DNA of 64,000 nt from SHVO01 sp041906145 (GCA_041906145.1 JAYRJU010000001.1:124001-188000), one strand, 5' to 3'. Positions 1 through 8,356 are shown, counted from the first letter of the stretch. The notes: generated from the sequence alone by a model not told the origin. Translations and numbers: made by a program.

Positions 1-1179
1 GACATGAGTTCCGCCGTGCTCGCGCCGTACTCGCTCATCGACGCCATGGGCCGCCTGACGACGCCGGGACCGATGGTGCGTCCGATCCCGACGCGCGATC
101 TCGCCGGCGCCGTGCCGGGCCCGAAGACGCCGCCGGGTCTTTACGGCCGCGCCGGCGCCACCCGCGCGCTGAACCTCTCGCCGGCCTTGGGCGATCTCAC
201 ACCGATGGAATTCCCGGTGTCGGCCGCGCGCGCCTCTTTCTCGGGCGTGGCCAGCGAACGCGCCATGAAGCCGTGGCTACTCACCCTCGCGCTGATCCTT
301 CTCCTCGCGGACCTCATCATCAGCTTCCTCCTGCGCCGCCTGCTCCCCGATCGCATCCCGTTCGCACGGGTCGGCGCCGGCATCGCGGTTGCGATGATCG
401 TGCTTTCCGCCGCCGTGGCAAGCGCCGCCGAACCGCGCCGCGACATCGATCCCGTGGTGCGTTCCTCGATCCTGGAACCGCGCACCGCCTATGTCTCGAC
501 CGGGAACCAGGAGCTCGACCGCATCGCGCAGTCGGGCCTCGACAATCTCACCAGCCTGCTCGCGACGCGGACCGCCGTTGAACTCGCCCTGCCCTTGCGC
601 ATCGATCTCAACGCGCCGAGCCTGACCGCCGACTCCCTCACGCCTTTCCCGATGCTCTACTGGCGGATATCACCCGCCACCGTCACGCCGCCCGCCAAGA
701 ACATGGCCGCGCTCAACGACTATCTGAAGCGCGGCGGCCTCGTGGTGTTCGATGCGCCGGAGCAGACCGGTGCCGTGGGCGGCGGCGAACCGGGCGCTAC
801 CCAAGCGCGGCTGAACGCGATCCTGCGCCTGCTCGATCTCGCGCCCACCACCGACATGGCGCCCGATCACGCCCTGACCCGCAGCTTCTATCTCCTCCAG
901 AATCTGCCCGGCCGTTACGCCGATCCCGGCGTCCTCGTCGAGCGCGGTTCCAACGGCAACGACAGCGGCTCCAGCGTCATCATCGGCGGGTCCGACTGGG
1001 CCAGCGCCTGGGCGCGCGACGCCAATGGATTGCCGATGTACGCCGTTGTGCCCGGCGGCGAACGCCAGCGTGAGATGTCGCTGCGCGCTGGTGTGAACAT
1101 GGTGATGTACGCCCTCACCGGCAACTACAAGACCGACCAGGTCCACCTGCCCTCGATCATGGAAAGACTTGTAAATTGA
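1..1179 (+). CDS. DUF4159 domain membrane protein (5' partial)
   Basis: The reading frame is open from the first base, so the true N-terminus lies outside the window. The first Met at position 4 is probably internal. Two hydrophobic segments (about residues 88-111 and 121-141 from that Met) are followed by a soluble domain of about 240 residues resembling DUF4159, a glutamine-amidotransferase-like fold with the pattern LNDYLKRGGLVVFDAP. Family members are usually about 900 residues with an N-terminal BatA-like membrane region and sit in MoxR/DUF58/DUF4159 clusters of the cell envelope. The molecular function is unknown. The stop overlaps the next gene (TTGA), so the two are probably translationally coupled. 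Confidence 0.75.
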   Translation, partial: DMSSAVLAPYSLIDAMGRLTTPGPMVRPIPTRDLAGAVPGPKTPPGLYGRAGATRALNLSPALGDLTPMEFPVSAARASFSGVASERAMKPWLLTLALILLLADLIISFLLRRLLPDRIPFARVGAGIAVAMIVLSAAVASAAEPRRDIDPVVRSSILEPRTAYVSTGNQELDRIAQSGLDNLTSLLATRTAVELALPLRIDLNAPSLTADSLTPFPMLYWRISPATVTPPAKNMAALNDYLKRGGLVVFDAPEQTGAVGGGEPGATQARLNAILRLLDLAPTTDMAPDHALTRSFYLLQNLPGRYADPGVLVERGSNGNDSGSSVIIGGSDWASAWARDANGLPMYAVVPGGERQREMSLRAGVNMVMYALTGNYKTDQVHLPSIMERLVN

Positions 1180-3272
1180 CGACGGGCATCTCTTTCGCAC
1201 CCTTGGTCCCGATGTGGGCGATCGCGCTCTTGGGCCTGATCGGCCTCGCGCTTGTCGTCTATGGCGCCGTGCGCCGCGCCCGCGGCGCGCTGCTCCGCGC
1301 GCTGCCCATCGCCGCACTGCTCGTGGTCCTCGCGGAACCGAAACTCGTCAGCGAGAACCAGCAACCCCTGAAGGATATCGCCGTCGTCGTCGTCGACGAC
1401 AGCGACAGCCAGAAACTCGGCCAGCGTGAGAAACGCGCCGAAGCCGCGCTCGAGAAGATCACCGCCGATCTTACCGCCGCCGGAGATATGGAAGTGCGCA
1501 CCATCCGCGCGGGCCGCACCGACGCTTCAGGCGGCCAGGACGGCACGCGCCTGTTCGGCGCGCTCACCGCCGAGATGAACGATGTGCCCAAGCAACGCCT
1601 CGCGGGCGTGATCGTCATAACCGATGGCCAAGTGCACGACGCGCTGACGCCCGCGCAAGCCAAGCAGGCCGAAGCGCCGTACCTGAACGCGCCGCTGCAC
1701 GTTCTCATTACCGGCGAGCGCAAGGAAATTGACCGCCGCATCCGCATCGAGAATGCGCCGGACTTCGGGCTGGTCGGTAAGGACTCGATGGTGCGCCTGC
1801 GGGTCGAGGACACGACTGTGCGCCGGGGCACGCGCGTCCCCGTCACCATCCGGCGCAACGGCGGCGAAGCGCAGCAGATCATGCTGCCCGCGGGCGAGTC
1901 CGAGAACGTGCCTATGGCCATCGAGAATGCCGGCGGCAACGTGTTCGAAGTGGCCGTGAACCATACGCCCGACGAACTCTCCGCCGCCAACAACCGCGCC
2001 ATCGTCTCCATCAATGGTGTGCGGGACCGCTTGCGCGTGCTGCTGGTCTCGGGCCAGCCTCACGTCGGCGAGCGGTCGTGGCGCAATTTGCTGAAATCCG
2101 ACCCGAACGTCGATCTGGTCCACTTCACCATCTTGCGTCCGCTCAACAAGGACGACGGCACGCCGCTCAATGAACTGTCGCTGATCACCTTCCCTATCCG
2201 CGAGTTGTTCGAGGAGCAGATCAACGAATTCGATCTTATGATCTTCGACCGCTACAACCAGCGCGGCCTGATCCCGAACCAGTACATGGCCAACATCGCG
2301 CGCTACATCGAGAACGGCGGCGCGCTGCTGCTCACCGTCGGCCCCGAGTTCGCCGAGAACTACACCCTGTTCGGCAATCAGCTGCAACAGCTCCTGCCCG
2401 CCGAGCCCTCGGGCCGCGTCTTCGCCGGATCCTTCCGTCCGCAGCTGAGCCCCATCGGCCGCCGTCACCCGGTCACCGCCGGTTTGGGCCGCACCGAAGG
2501 CGGCCAGGACGGGGTGAGCGAAAGCACCTGGGGCCGGTGGCTGCGCCACATTCAAGTCGTGCCTGAAAAGGGCAACGCCGTCATGACCGGCCAGGACAAC
2601 GAGCCGCTGCTCATCCTCGACCGCGTCGGCAAGGGCCGCATCGCGCTCCTGCTCAGCGATACGATTTGGCTGTGGGGCAAAGGCTTCGACGGCGGCGGTC
2701 CGCAAACCGAACTGATGCGCCGCACCGCGCACTGGCTGATGAAGGAACCGGAGCTCGAGGAAGAGGCGCTCACCGCCGCCGCGACCCCGGACGGCCTGAC
2801 GGTCACGCGCCGCAGCCTCGCGGAGAACGAAATGCCGGTCACCGTCACGCGCCCGGGCGGCGCGGAAGAAACGGTGGTGCCGAAGTATGTCGCCGATGGG
2901 AAGTTCATCGCGCAGGCGCCCGTGTCTGAGCCGGGCGTGTACAAGCTTTCGGACGGCATCAACACCACGCTGACCGCGGTCGGCACCCCGAACCCGCTGG
3001 AGGCCTATGATGTGGTCTCGACCGAAGATAAATTGAAGCCCCTCGCCGATGCGACTGGCGGCGGTGTGTACTGGCTCGAAGACACCACCGCGCCCACCAT
3101 CCGGCGCATCACCTCGACGCGGGTCGCGCACGGCGCGTCGTGGATGGGCCTGCTGTCGAACGAACAGTATCTCGTGACAGGCCTCAACCAGACCCCGCTC
3201 GCCCCGCTCGCGCTTCTGCTGCTGGCCGTTATGGCCGGTGCGATGCTGGCTTGGTGGAGAGAGGGGCGGTAG
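1176..3272 (+). CDS. Large membrane-anchored protein of the MoxR/DUF4159 cluster
   Basis: This 698-residue protein starts with TTG inside the stop of the DUF4159 gene. It has two N-terminal transmembrane helices (about residues 10-30 and 36-52), a large periplasmic part and one C-terminal helix ending in a Trp-Trp-Arg-Glu anchor. After the second helix comes a von Willebrand-like start (DIAVVVVDDSDS). The middle has a segment reading RVLLVSGQPHVGERSW and then NGGALLLTVGPEF, typical of a GATase1-like fold. This is the usual partner of DUF4159 proteins, and both probably act as one envelope complex. I infer no enzymatic activity. The N-terminal start is fixed by the overlap. Confidence 0.7.
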   Translation: MTTGISFAPLVPMWAIALLGLIGLALVVYGAVRRARGALLRALPIAALLVVLAEPKLVSENQQPLKDIAVVVVDDSDSQKLGQREKRAEAALEKITADLTAAGDMEVRTIRAGRTDASGGQDGTRLFGALTAEMNDVPKQRLAGVIVITDGQVHDALTPAQAKQAEAPYLNAPLHVLITGERKEIDRRIRIENAPDFGLVGKDSMVRLRVEDTTVRRGTRVPVTIRRNGGEAQQIMLPAGESENVPMAIENAGGNVFEVAVNHTPDELSAANNRAIVSINGVRDRLRVLLVSGQPHVGERSWRNLLKSDPNVDLVHFTILRPLNKDDGTPLNELSLITFPIRELFEEQINEFDLMIFDRYNQRGLIPNQYMANIARYIENGGALLLTVGPEFAENYTLFGNQLQQLLPAEPSGRVFAGSFRPQLSPIGRRHPVTAGLGRTEGGQDGVSESTWGRWLRHIQVVPEKGNAVMTGQDNEPLLILDRVGKGRIALLLSDTIWLWGKGFDGGGPQTELMRRTAHWLMKEPELEEEALTAAATPDGLTVTRRSLAENEMPVTVTRPGGAEETVVPKYVADGKFIAQAPVSEPGVYKLSDGINTTLTAVGTPNPLEAYDVVSTEDKLKPLADATGGGVYWLEDTTAPTIRRITSTRVAHGASWMGLLSNEQYLVTGLNQTPLAPLALLLLAVMAGAMLAWWREGR

Positions 3273-3278
3273 CGCCTC

Positions 3279-3695
3279 ATGCCGGCGCCCCTTTACGTTC
3301 ATCTCCCTAACGGCAGCCCGGCTCCGAGACTAGGGCCTGAGCCTTTCATCGTTCTTTTGATCGCCGAGAGCATTGCCATCGACGACTGGCGCGCCCAGGT
3401 CTGCGGCGATCTCGCGCGGAGTGGATGCCATGCCTTCATCGCCTGGGGACAGGATTGCGTGTCGTGGTGCGTGGAGATGCAAAACAGCACGGCGAGTTCC
3501 GGCGCCCGGATCACGATCGCTGCGCACGAGGATGAACCGCTTGCCGAAGCTATGTGGGCGTCCGTGCACGGCGACGATCACCCGGAGGTCACGCTGCAAG
3601 CTCTCGCGATCGTCCATGTGACGCCGCGCGAGCGGCGCGAGGAAATCCTATTTCAATTCCATAGCGCCGCGATGCGCGAGAAGCCCGGGATTTAG
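3279..3695 (+). CDS. Small conserved hypothetical protein
   Basis: This soluble protein of 138 residues lies 6 bp after the preceding gene. It starts MPAPLYVHLP and contains SGCHAFIAWGQDCVSW, AHEDEPLAEAMW and a C-terminal HVTPRERREEIL. The pattern (short N-terminal YVHLP, Cys/Trp-rich middle, DEPL motif) resembles a small uncharacterised family, possibly DUF7684, but I cannot confirm this. There is no signal peptide or membrane segment. The 3' end overlaps by 4 bp with the convergent 160-residue gene. The function is unknown. Confidence 0.65.
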   Translation: MPAPLYVHLPNGSPAPRLGPEPFIVLLIAESIAIDDWRAQVCGDLARSGCHAFIAWGQDCVSWCVEMQNSTASSGARITIAAHEDEPLAEAMWASVHGDDHPEVTLQALAIVHVTPRERREEILFQFHSAAMREKPGI

Positions 3696-4174
3696 CCGGC
3701 TTTACGCAGTTCCATCAGATAGGCGCAACCGCTGACCTTATCGGTGAGACCACCTGATAAGAGCGTGCCGCCGTCGTCCGGAACCATACGGCCCTCGAAT
3801 TCATTGCGCTCGCCGCGCGGCAGACGGAAGTGGCCGGTGACGAAGCCTTCCTCGGTCACGAACCCGTCAAAGATAACCGTCTGGATGTCGGCGACCTTCG
3901 CAGGCGGGCGCACATAGCCGCCCTTCACGACGAATTCATCAATGGTGACCGCCGGACATTGGCGCGGATTTGAATCGCTCGCCGGAGTCAGCGCGCCTTC
4001 ATAACGTCCGTCGAACTTCGGCGACACGCCGCTGTACGAGAACGCGTCAGCGGCGGTGAAGATCAGTGCGATGAAAAGAACGAGACCAAATTTCCAAAGA
4101 TAATCTTGAAAGGTCGGGCGCGGCATTTTGCGGGCCGCTACACGATGAACGTTCACAACGTTACGTGGGTACAT
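3692..4174 (-). CDS. Hypothetical N-terminally anchored protein
   Basis: This 160-residue protein has one hydrophobic stretch (LWKFGLVLFIALIFTAADAF, about residues 26-45) followed by a mostly beta-type periplasmic domain with two cysteines (RQCPAV and SGCAYL) that could form a disulfide. The 4174 start has an AGGA about 9 bases upstream. An internal ATG at 4126 would give a more typical signal anchor but has no visible ribosome-binding site. I recognise no family. It is convergent with the preceding gene and lies downstream of ccrM on the same strand after about 200 bp. Confidence 0.55.
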   Translation of the reverse strand: MYPRNVVNVHRVAARKMPRPTFQDYLWKFGLVLFIALIFTAADAFSYSGVSPKFDGRYEGALTPASDSNPRQCPAVTIDEFVVKGGYVRPPAKVADIQTVIFDGFVTEEGFVTGHFRLPRGERNEFEGRMVPDDGGTLLSGGLTDKVSGCAYLMELRKAG

Positions 4175-4381
4175 GACGCGGGTTCCTGTGCTTCATTCAA
4201 AACACCCCCGGGCTCCCCCCTCACGTGGGAGTCCAATGTGGCGAAAGAAGAGCAGGAACCTGAAAACGCCCGTCGAAATTCGTGCCGCAATTACACGTGA
4301 CACAAGAAGCGTAAGCACCGAGCGACGCCACTCGGATGTTAGGTTCGCGCGGTACGTGTTCTTTGCGCTCGGGAGGCCGAC

Positions 4382-5485
4382 TTACTGGAGCGCTAAGCTG
4401 CCCAGTTCGGCGCGCACCTTCTGGCGGAAAACGTCGATGGCGACAAGGGAATTTCCCATCTTCACGTGCCAGAAGGTCCATCCATTGCACGCCGGCGCGC
4501 CCTGCACGAGGGCCCCGACCTGATGGATCGATCCGCGGTAATCCGCTGAAATCAAAGTGCCATCCGCCCTCACCTTGGCCGTGAAACGCCCCGACGGATC
4601 GGACAACACCGTGCCCGGCGTCAAAAGGCCGCGTTCCACAACTGTTCCAAAGGGGATGCGCGGCTCGGTGCGCTTGGAGGGCGTAATAAGCATCTTCTCG
4701 TCCGTGATGGGTTTGACGTTGGCGATGCGTTCACGCGCCGCCGCAATATAGTTTTCGTCGCGGTCCATGCCGATGTAGTTGCGGCCCAGGGCTTTCGCGA
4801 CGGCGCCGGTGGTGCCGGTGCCGAAAAAGGGATCGATCACCAGATCGCCGGGCTTCGTGGCCGCGGTGATGACGCGGTAGAGCAGCGATTCCGGTTTTTG
4901 CGTCGGGTGAACCTTGTTGCCCGATTCATCCTTTAGGCGTTCCTCGCCCGTGCACAGCGGCAGCGTCCAATCGCTGCGCATCTGCAGACCTTCGTTCAGG
5001 TTCTTCATGGCGTCGTAATTGAAGGTGTAGCGCGCGTCCTTCGACTTCGAGCACCAGATCATCGTTTCGTGCGCGTTGGTGAAGCGCGTGCCGCGGAAGT
5101 TCGGCATCGGGTTGGTCTTGCGCCACACGATGTCATTCAGCACCCAGAAACCCAGGTCCTGCAGGATCGCGCCGACGCGGAAAATGTTGTGATAGGAGCC
5201 GATGACCCACAGCGAGCCGTTATCTTTCAGGGCGCGCTTCGCCGCGCCGAGCCAGGCGCGGGTGAAGTCGTCATAGGCTTTGAAGTCGCTAAAGCGGTCC
5301 CAGGCGTCGTCGACACCGTCGACGACGCTGTTATCGGGACGGGTCAGCTCGCCGCCGAGCTGAAGGTTGTAAGGAGGGTCGGCGAACACCATGTCGACAC
5401 TGCCTTCCGGCATACGTCCCATGATCTCGACACAGTCGCCTTGGTAGATGTGATTCGGCTTCAGCGGTTTGGCGGCGGCGGCCAT
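4382..5485 (-). CDS. ccrM: CcrM-type adenine-N6 DNA methyltransferase (GANTC)
   Basis: This 367-residue cell-cycle DNA methyltransferase acts on GANTC. The catalytic DPPY motif (ADPPYNLQL) comes near the N-terminus and the AdoMet-binding DPFFGTGTTG lies in the middle, the beta-class order. The alphaproteobacterial C-terminal extension (RAMA-type domain, about residues 265-365, with VERGLLTPGTVL) is present and full length. A GTG two codons upstream is in frame. I prefer the ATG at 5485 because AAGGGA sits 7 bases before it and would be too close to the GTG. In Caulobacter and rhizobia this enzyme is made late in the cell cycle. Its upstream region here is crowded with GANTC sites, suggesting autoregulation. 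Confidence 0.95.
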   Translation of the reverse strand: MAAAAKPLKPNHIYQGDCVEIMGRMPEGSVDMVFADPPYNLQLGGELTRPDNSVVDGVDDAWDRFSDFKAYDDFTRAWLGAAKRALKDNGSLWVIGSYHNIFRVGAILQDLGFWVLNDIVWRKTNPMPNFRGTRFTNAHETMIWCSKSKDARYTFNYDAMKNLNEGLQMRSDWTLPLCTGEERLKDESGNKVHPTQKPESLLYRVITAATKPGDLVIDPFFGTGTTGAVAKALGRNYIGMDRDENYIAAARERIANVKPITDEKMLITPSKRTEPRIPFGTVVERGLLTPGTVLSDPSGRFTAKVRADGTLISADYRGSIHQVGALVQGAPACNGWTFWHVKMGNSLVAIDVFRQKVRAELGSLALQ

Positions 5486-5678
5486 CGTCACGTCCCTTAT
5501 CCTCTAGATCTTCTTTTCTTGTTGGGAAGTGTGCGCCCCTGAAATGGCAGAACTTCCCTCCCCACCTTCACGAGCGTCGCTTCAACGGCGCTGGGGCAGG
5601 TTTCTTTTTGATAACGCGGACGCCGCTTTAAAGCGGCGCTGCTCAGAACACCGGCGGCGCCCGTCGTTAATTTGTTAA

Positions 5679-5729
5679 GGCCGCGATCGGGCGCAAAAAC
5701 CGGTCACCCACTTTTTGCTGATCGCGGCC
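5679..5729. repeat. Palindromic intergenic element, copy 1
   Basis: Perfect 10-bp arms GGCCGCGATC (5679-5688) and GATCGCGGCC (5720-5729) enclose a second complementary pair, GCAAAAA (5693-5699) and TTTTTGC (5712-5718), around a CCGGTCACCCAC centre. The core closely matches the element at 6556-6606. The layout (AAAACCGG then CCCACTTTT) resembles palindromic repeats scattered through rhizobial genomes. Confidence 0.7.
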
Positions 5730-5796
5730 CGTGGAAGAATCATTAGAATCAAAGGGTTACTAGGTCGTAAAGAGGGCCAGATCGTGAACCCAACAT

Positions 5797-5826
5797 GTTG
5801 AGTCGCCGCGAGTCGCGCGACTCAAC
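5797..5826. promoter_or_regulatory. Inverted repeat containing three GANTC sites
   Basis: GTTGAGTCGC at 5797-5806 is the exact reverse complement of GCGACTCAAC at 5817-5826. Each arm carries one GANTC and the 10-bp loop carries a third (5810-5814). It lies 36 bp beyond the rnhB stop on the ccrM-coding strand. It may act as a methylation-sensitive operator or hairpin. Confidence 0.55.
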
Positions 5827-5861
5827 CTGTAGCGATGCGATGAGAAATCTTTGCCGGCTGG

Positions 5862-6542
5862 TTAACCGGACGCGCTTTCGAACATCTCGACTTGCTCCGG
5901 CGCGGCGCCGGCGAGTTGGGTGCGCACCAGCCCAAACGTCTTGCGATGATGGGGCGTGAGGCCGAGCGCGAGGATAGCTTTACGGTGCGCGGGCGTGGGA
6001 TAGCCCACGTTGTTCTCCCAACCGTAGCCGGGATATTCGCGCGCGAGTTCGACCATGTAGCGGTCGCGCGTCACCTTCGCGACGACGGACGCCGCCGCGA
6101 TGGACAGCGACTTGCCGTCGCCTTTCACGATGGTCTCGAGTTCGCACGGGAATTCTTTGGGTTTGCGGTTGCCGTCGATGAGCGCGAACGTGGCGGCGCG
6201 CGCCAGCGAGGCCACGGCGCGCCGCATCGCGAGGTGAGCCGCGTTCAGGATGTTAAAGCTTTCGATCTCATGCACTTCGGCGCGCCCCACGCCGACGACG
6301 GCGGCGTCGCACGAGATGAGGATGCCGTACAGTTCCTCGCGCTTTTCGAGAGGGATCTTCTTTGAGTCGTCGAGGCCCTGACGCAGGGACTTCGGCAGCT
6401 TTTTCTGATCGAGGATGACGGCGCCGGCGACAACCGGTCCGGCCAGCGGGGCGCAGCCCGCTTCATCGACGCCGACAATAATCGCGTCGGGCAGGCGCTT
6501 CAGAACCGATTTCTCGTACTTAAAGTTCGGAAGCTTCGGCAT
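5862..6542 (-). CDS. rnhB: Ribonuclease HII (atypical GRG motif)
   Basis: This 226-residue enzyme cuts RNA in RNA-DNA hybrids and removes single ribonucleotides from DNA. The first catalytic pair is in GVDEAG (D26, E27). Later family motifs are present (LDDSKK, LIDGNRKPKEFP, SIAAASVVAKVTRDR). The glycine-arginine-glycine motif that normally follows DEA reads G29-C30-A31 here, which is unusual. A longer frame starts at 6587, but its extra 15 residues are encoded by the palindromic repeat at 6556-6606. I therefore choose ATG 6542, which has AAGGGGA just upstream and matches normal family length. It lies downstream of moaB on the same strand. Confidence 0.9.
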   Translation of the reverse strand: MPKLPNFKYEKSVLKRLPDAIIVGVDEAGCAPLAGPVVAGAVILDQKKLPKSLRQGLDDSKKIPLEKREELYGILISCDAAVVGVGRAEVHEIESFNILNAAHLAMRRAVASLARAATFALIDGNRKPKEFPCELETIVKGDGKSLSIAAASVVAKVTRDRYMVELAREYPGYGWENNVGYPTPAHRKAILALGLTPHHRKTFGLVRTQLAGAAPEQVEMFESASG

Positions 6543-6555
6543 AGTCCCCTTCGAT

Positions 6556-6606
6556 GTGCCGCTCGCGGGCGCAAAAGCCGCATCCACTTTTTGCTGCTCG
6601 CGGCAC
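6556..6606. repeat. Palindromic intergenic element, copy 2
   Basis: This is a second copy of the element at 5679-5729. It shares GGGCGCAAAA, the CCACTTTTTGCTG core and a TCGCGGC right arm. The left arm GTGCCGC (6556-6562) pairs with GCGGCAC (6600-6606), and the inner bases next to it are mismatched. It occupies most of the gap between moaB and rnhB. Confidence 0.65.
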
Positions 6607-6618
6607 GTAAAAATCCCC

Positions 6619-7158
6619 CTAGTCTTTGTTGATGTGCTCCCGAAGGCGCGGCATCAGCTCGACAAAATTGCACGGGGTATGCCGAGCGTCGAGTTGGTAT
6701 TTCAGGATCTCATCCCAGCCGTCTTTCACGGCGCCGGTGGAACCAGGCAGCGCGAAAAGATACGTACCGTTCGCGACCCCTGCCGTCGCGCGCGATTGGA
6801 TCGTCGACGTGCCGATGCTCTTCAAGCTGATCCAACGGAAAAGTTCGCCAAAGCCGGGAATCTCTTTCTCGCAGACCTGCTCGAACGCTTCGGGCATCAC
6901 GTCACGGCCCGTTACCCCTGTTCCGCCTGTCGTGATGACGCAATCGACGTCGGGATCTTTGATCCAGGCTTCGAGCTGTTGGACGATGAGATCAACGTCG
7001 TCTTTCAGAAGATTGCGCGCCGCGAGCTTGTGGCCCATCGCCGTGAGACGCTCGACCAGCGTCTGGCCCGACGTGTCTTCCGCGAGCGTGCGCCGGTCCG
7101 ACACCGTCAGCACCGCGATATTGATCGCGATGAAAGGTTTTTTCTCATCAATCGCCAT
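6619..7158 (-). CDS. moaB: Molybdenum cofactor biosynthesis protein B
   Basis: This 179-residue MoaB/Mog-type protein is proposed to adenylate molybdopterin before molybdenum insertion. Family motifs are VLTVSDRRTLAEDTSG near the N-terminus, the nucleotide-binding VITTGGTGVTGRDV in the middle and LFALPGSTGAVKDGWDEIL near the C-terminus. The length is normal. It begins 3 bp after the uracil-DNA glycosylase stop, so they are probably co-transcribed. No other molybdopterin genes lie in the window. Confidence 0.95.
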   Translation of the reverse strand: MAIDEKKPFIAINIAVLTVSDRRTLAEDTSGQTLVERLTAMGHKLAARNLLKDDVDLIVQQLEAWIKDPDVDCVITTGGTGVTGRDVMPEAFEQVCEKEIPGFGELFRWISLKSIGTSTIQSRATAGVANGTYLFALPGSTGAVKDGWDEILKYQLDARHTPCNFVELMPRLREHINKD

Positions 7159-7161
7159 GAC

Positions 7162-7968
7162 TTACGCCTTTGATTGGTCGAGCCGCGCGCGGACAGAGAG
7201 AAGGTCGTGCCAGGCGGCACGCTTCTGCTGCGGCGAGCGCAGGAGATAAGCGGGATGGAACAACGGCATCGCGGGGATCGGCGCGGCGAGCCCCGGCGAC
7301 GTATACTCATGCCATTTGCCGCGTACGCGTGTGATGCCCTGCGTCGTGCCAAGCAATGTCTTGGCCGAGAGGCCGCCGACGAGGACAAGCACCGCGGGAT
7401 TCACAAGCTCGATGTGCCGGCGCACGAAGGGCATGCACACCGCGATCTCTTCGTCCGTCGGCGCGCGGTTGCCGGGCGGGCGCCAGAACACGACATTGGT
7501 GATGTAAGCGCTTTCGGCGCGCGTAAGGCCAATGGACTCTATCATACGGTCGAGCAACTTGCCCGATACGCCGACGAACGGCAGGCCCTGGCGGTCTTCA
7601 TCCGCGCCCGGCGCTTCCCCAACAAGCATCACGCGCGCCGATGGATTGCCGTCCGCGAAAACGGTCTTGCTCGCGAACTGCTTGAGGCCGCACCCATCGA
7701 ACGCTTCGACCATGGTTCGGAGTTCGTCGACCGAAGCGGCGGCATCGGCGGGATGCGGACCGAACGCCGCGGGCGCGGCGACAGGGATTGCCGCCGGGGC
7801 GGTGAGCGGCGCGCGCGCGGCGATCGATGGCGTCTGCGGAAGGACGGGCGCGGCTTTCGGCGGCGGCGCTTTGAATCGGTCGACCGGCGCCTCGCCGATG
7901 CATTCATCGACGCCGGCGTCCACATACCAGCGCAGAAGCGCGGCGGGATCGGAGAATTGCTCGGTCAT
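7162..7968 (-). CDS. Uracil-DNA glycosylase, family 4-like
   Basis: This 268-residue base-excision-repair enzyme removes uracil from DNA. A short N-terminal helix (LLRWYVDAGVDE) is followed by an Ala/Pro-rich linker (about residues 34-76) and the glycosylase domain. The domain has VGEAPGADEDRQGLPFVG (motif 1), VVFWRPPGNRAPT and the C-terminal motif LFHPAYLLRSP. Classical family 4 enzymes hold a 4Fe-4S cluster through four cysteines. Here I see only C93 and C178 at the expected places. The partner before C93 is absent and the position before RPPGNR is Trp162. The cluster is therefore probably lost or altered. It is coupled to moaB. Confidence 0.88.
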   Translation of the reverse strand: MTEQFSDPAALLRWYVDAGVDECIGEAPVDRFKAPPPKAAPVLPQTPSIAARAPLTAPAAIPVAAPAAFGPHPADAAASVDELRTMVEAFDGCGLKQFASKTVFADGNPSARVMLVGEAPGADEDRQGLPFVGVSGKLLDRMIESIGLTRAESAYITNVVFWRPPGNRAPTDEEIAVCMPFVRRHIELVNPAVLVLVGGLSAKTLLGTTQGITRVRGKWHEYTSPGLAAPIPAMPLFHPAYLLRSPQQKRAAWHDLLSVRARLDQSKA

Positions 7969-8062
7969 TGCCGGAGGAGCTTGGCAACCCTGCGCGGCCA
8001 GGACAAGCCCGGCGGCGATAAAAGTGATGCGAAAAGGAGCAGCGGGCCCGCGACTTCGGCGC

Positions 8063-8356
8063 CTACTTAGAGGGAGGCGTGTACTTGTAGCCGAAAAGGT
8101 TCACCTCGGCGGTGCGGGCGCGCTTGAAGAACCACAGCACGAACCAGATCACCAAAGGCGCGCTCAAGGCCACCGACAGTTCGAAGAGAATATCGATATT
8201 GTTCTCGCCCCACCGCAGCGGCAGGTACCCCAAAGCCTCGACCGCTTGCTCGGCGATGCGCAGGAAACCGAAAGCGGCGACCGTGATCAGCACGGCCAGC
8301 GTGCCGGCGAACAGCACAGATGCGACGATGGCGGAAATGGTGGCGTTATGCTTCAT
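8063..8356 (-). CDS. Small two-helix membrane protein
   Basis: This 97-residue protein has two hydrophobic helices, about residues 8-32 and 58-78, joined by a loop with LGYLPLRWGENNIDILFE. It ends in a basic cytoplasmic-type tail (KRARTAEVNLFGYKYTPPSK). I recognise no family. It lies 94 bp upstream of the uracil-DNA glycosylase on the same strand and may share its transcript. Confidence 0.6.
   Translation of the reverse strand: MKHNATISAIVASVLFAGTLAVLITVAAFGFLRIAEQAVEALGYLPLRWGENNIDILFELSVALSAPLVIWFVLWFFKRARTAEVNLFGYKYTPPSK

Larger units (their letters stand above)
5486..5861 (-). promoter_or_regulatory. ccrM upstream region with GANTC cluster
   Basis: This 376-bp gap between rnhB and ccrM has no convincing gene. 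Reading toward ccrM it holds three GANTC sites at 5819-5823, 5810-5814 and 5800-5804, two of them in the arms of a perfect 10-bp inverted repeat (5797-5806 with 5817-5826). Two more GANTC sites follow at 5746-5750 and 5737-5741. Then come a palindromic repeat element (5679-5729), two TTAA boxes four bases apart (5667-5670, 5675-5678) and an 18-bp perfect palindrome (5621-5638). The TTAA spacing does not match the CtrA consensus (7 bases). Regulation by methylation state is inferred from the ccrM precedent in Caulobacter. Confidence 0.6.

Noticed and set aside
5667..5678. CtrA binding site upstream of ccrM
   Set aside because: The two TTAA boxes are 4 bases apart, while the CtrA consensus needs 7. 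It may be chance in an AT-rich patch.
6543..6587. Longer N-terminus for RNase HII
   Set aside because: The 15 extra codons fall within the palindromic repeat element and lack family similarity.
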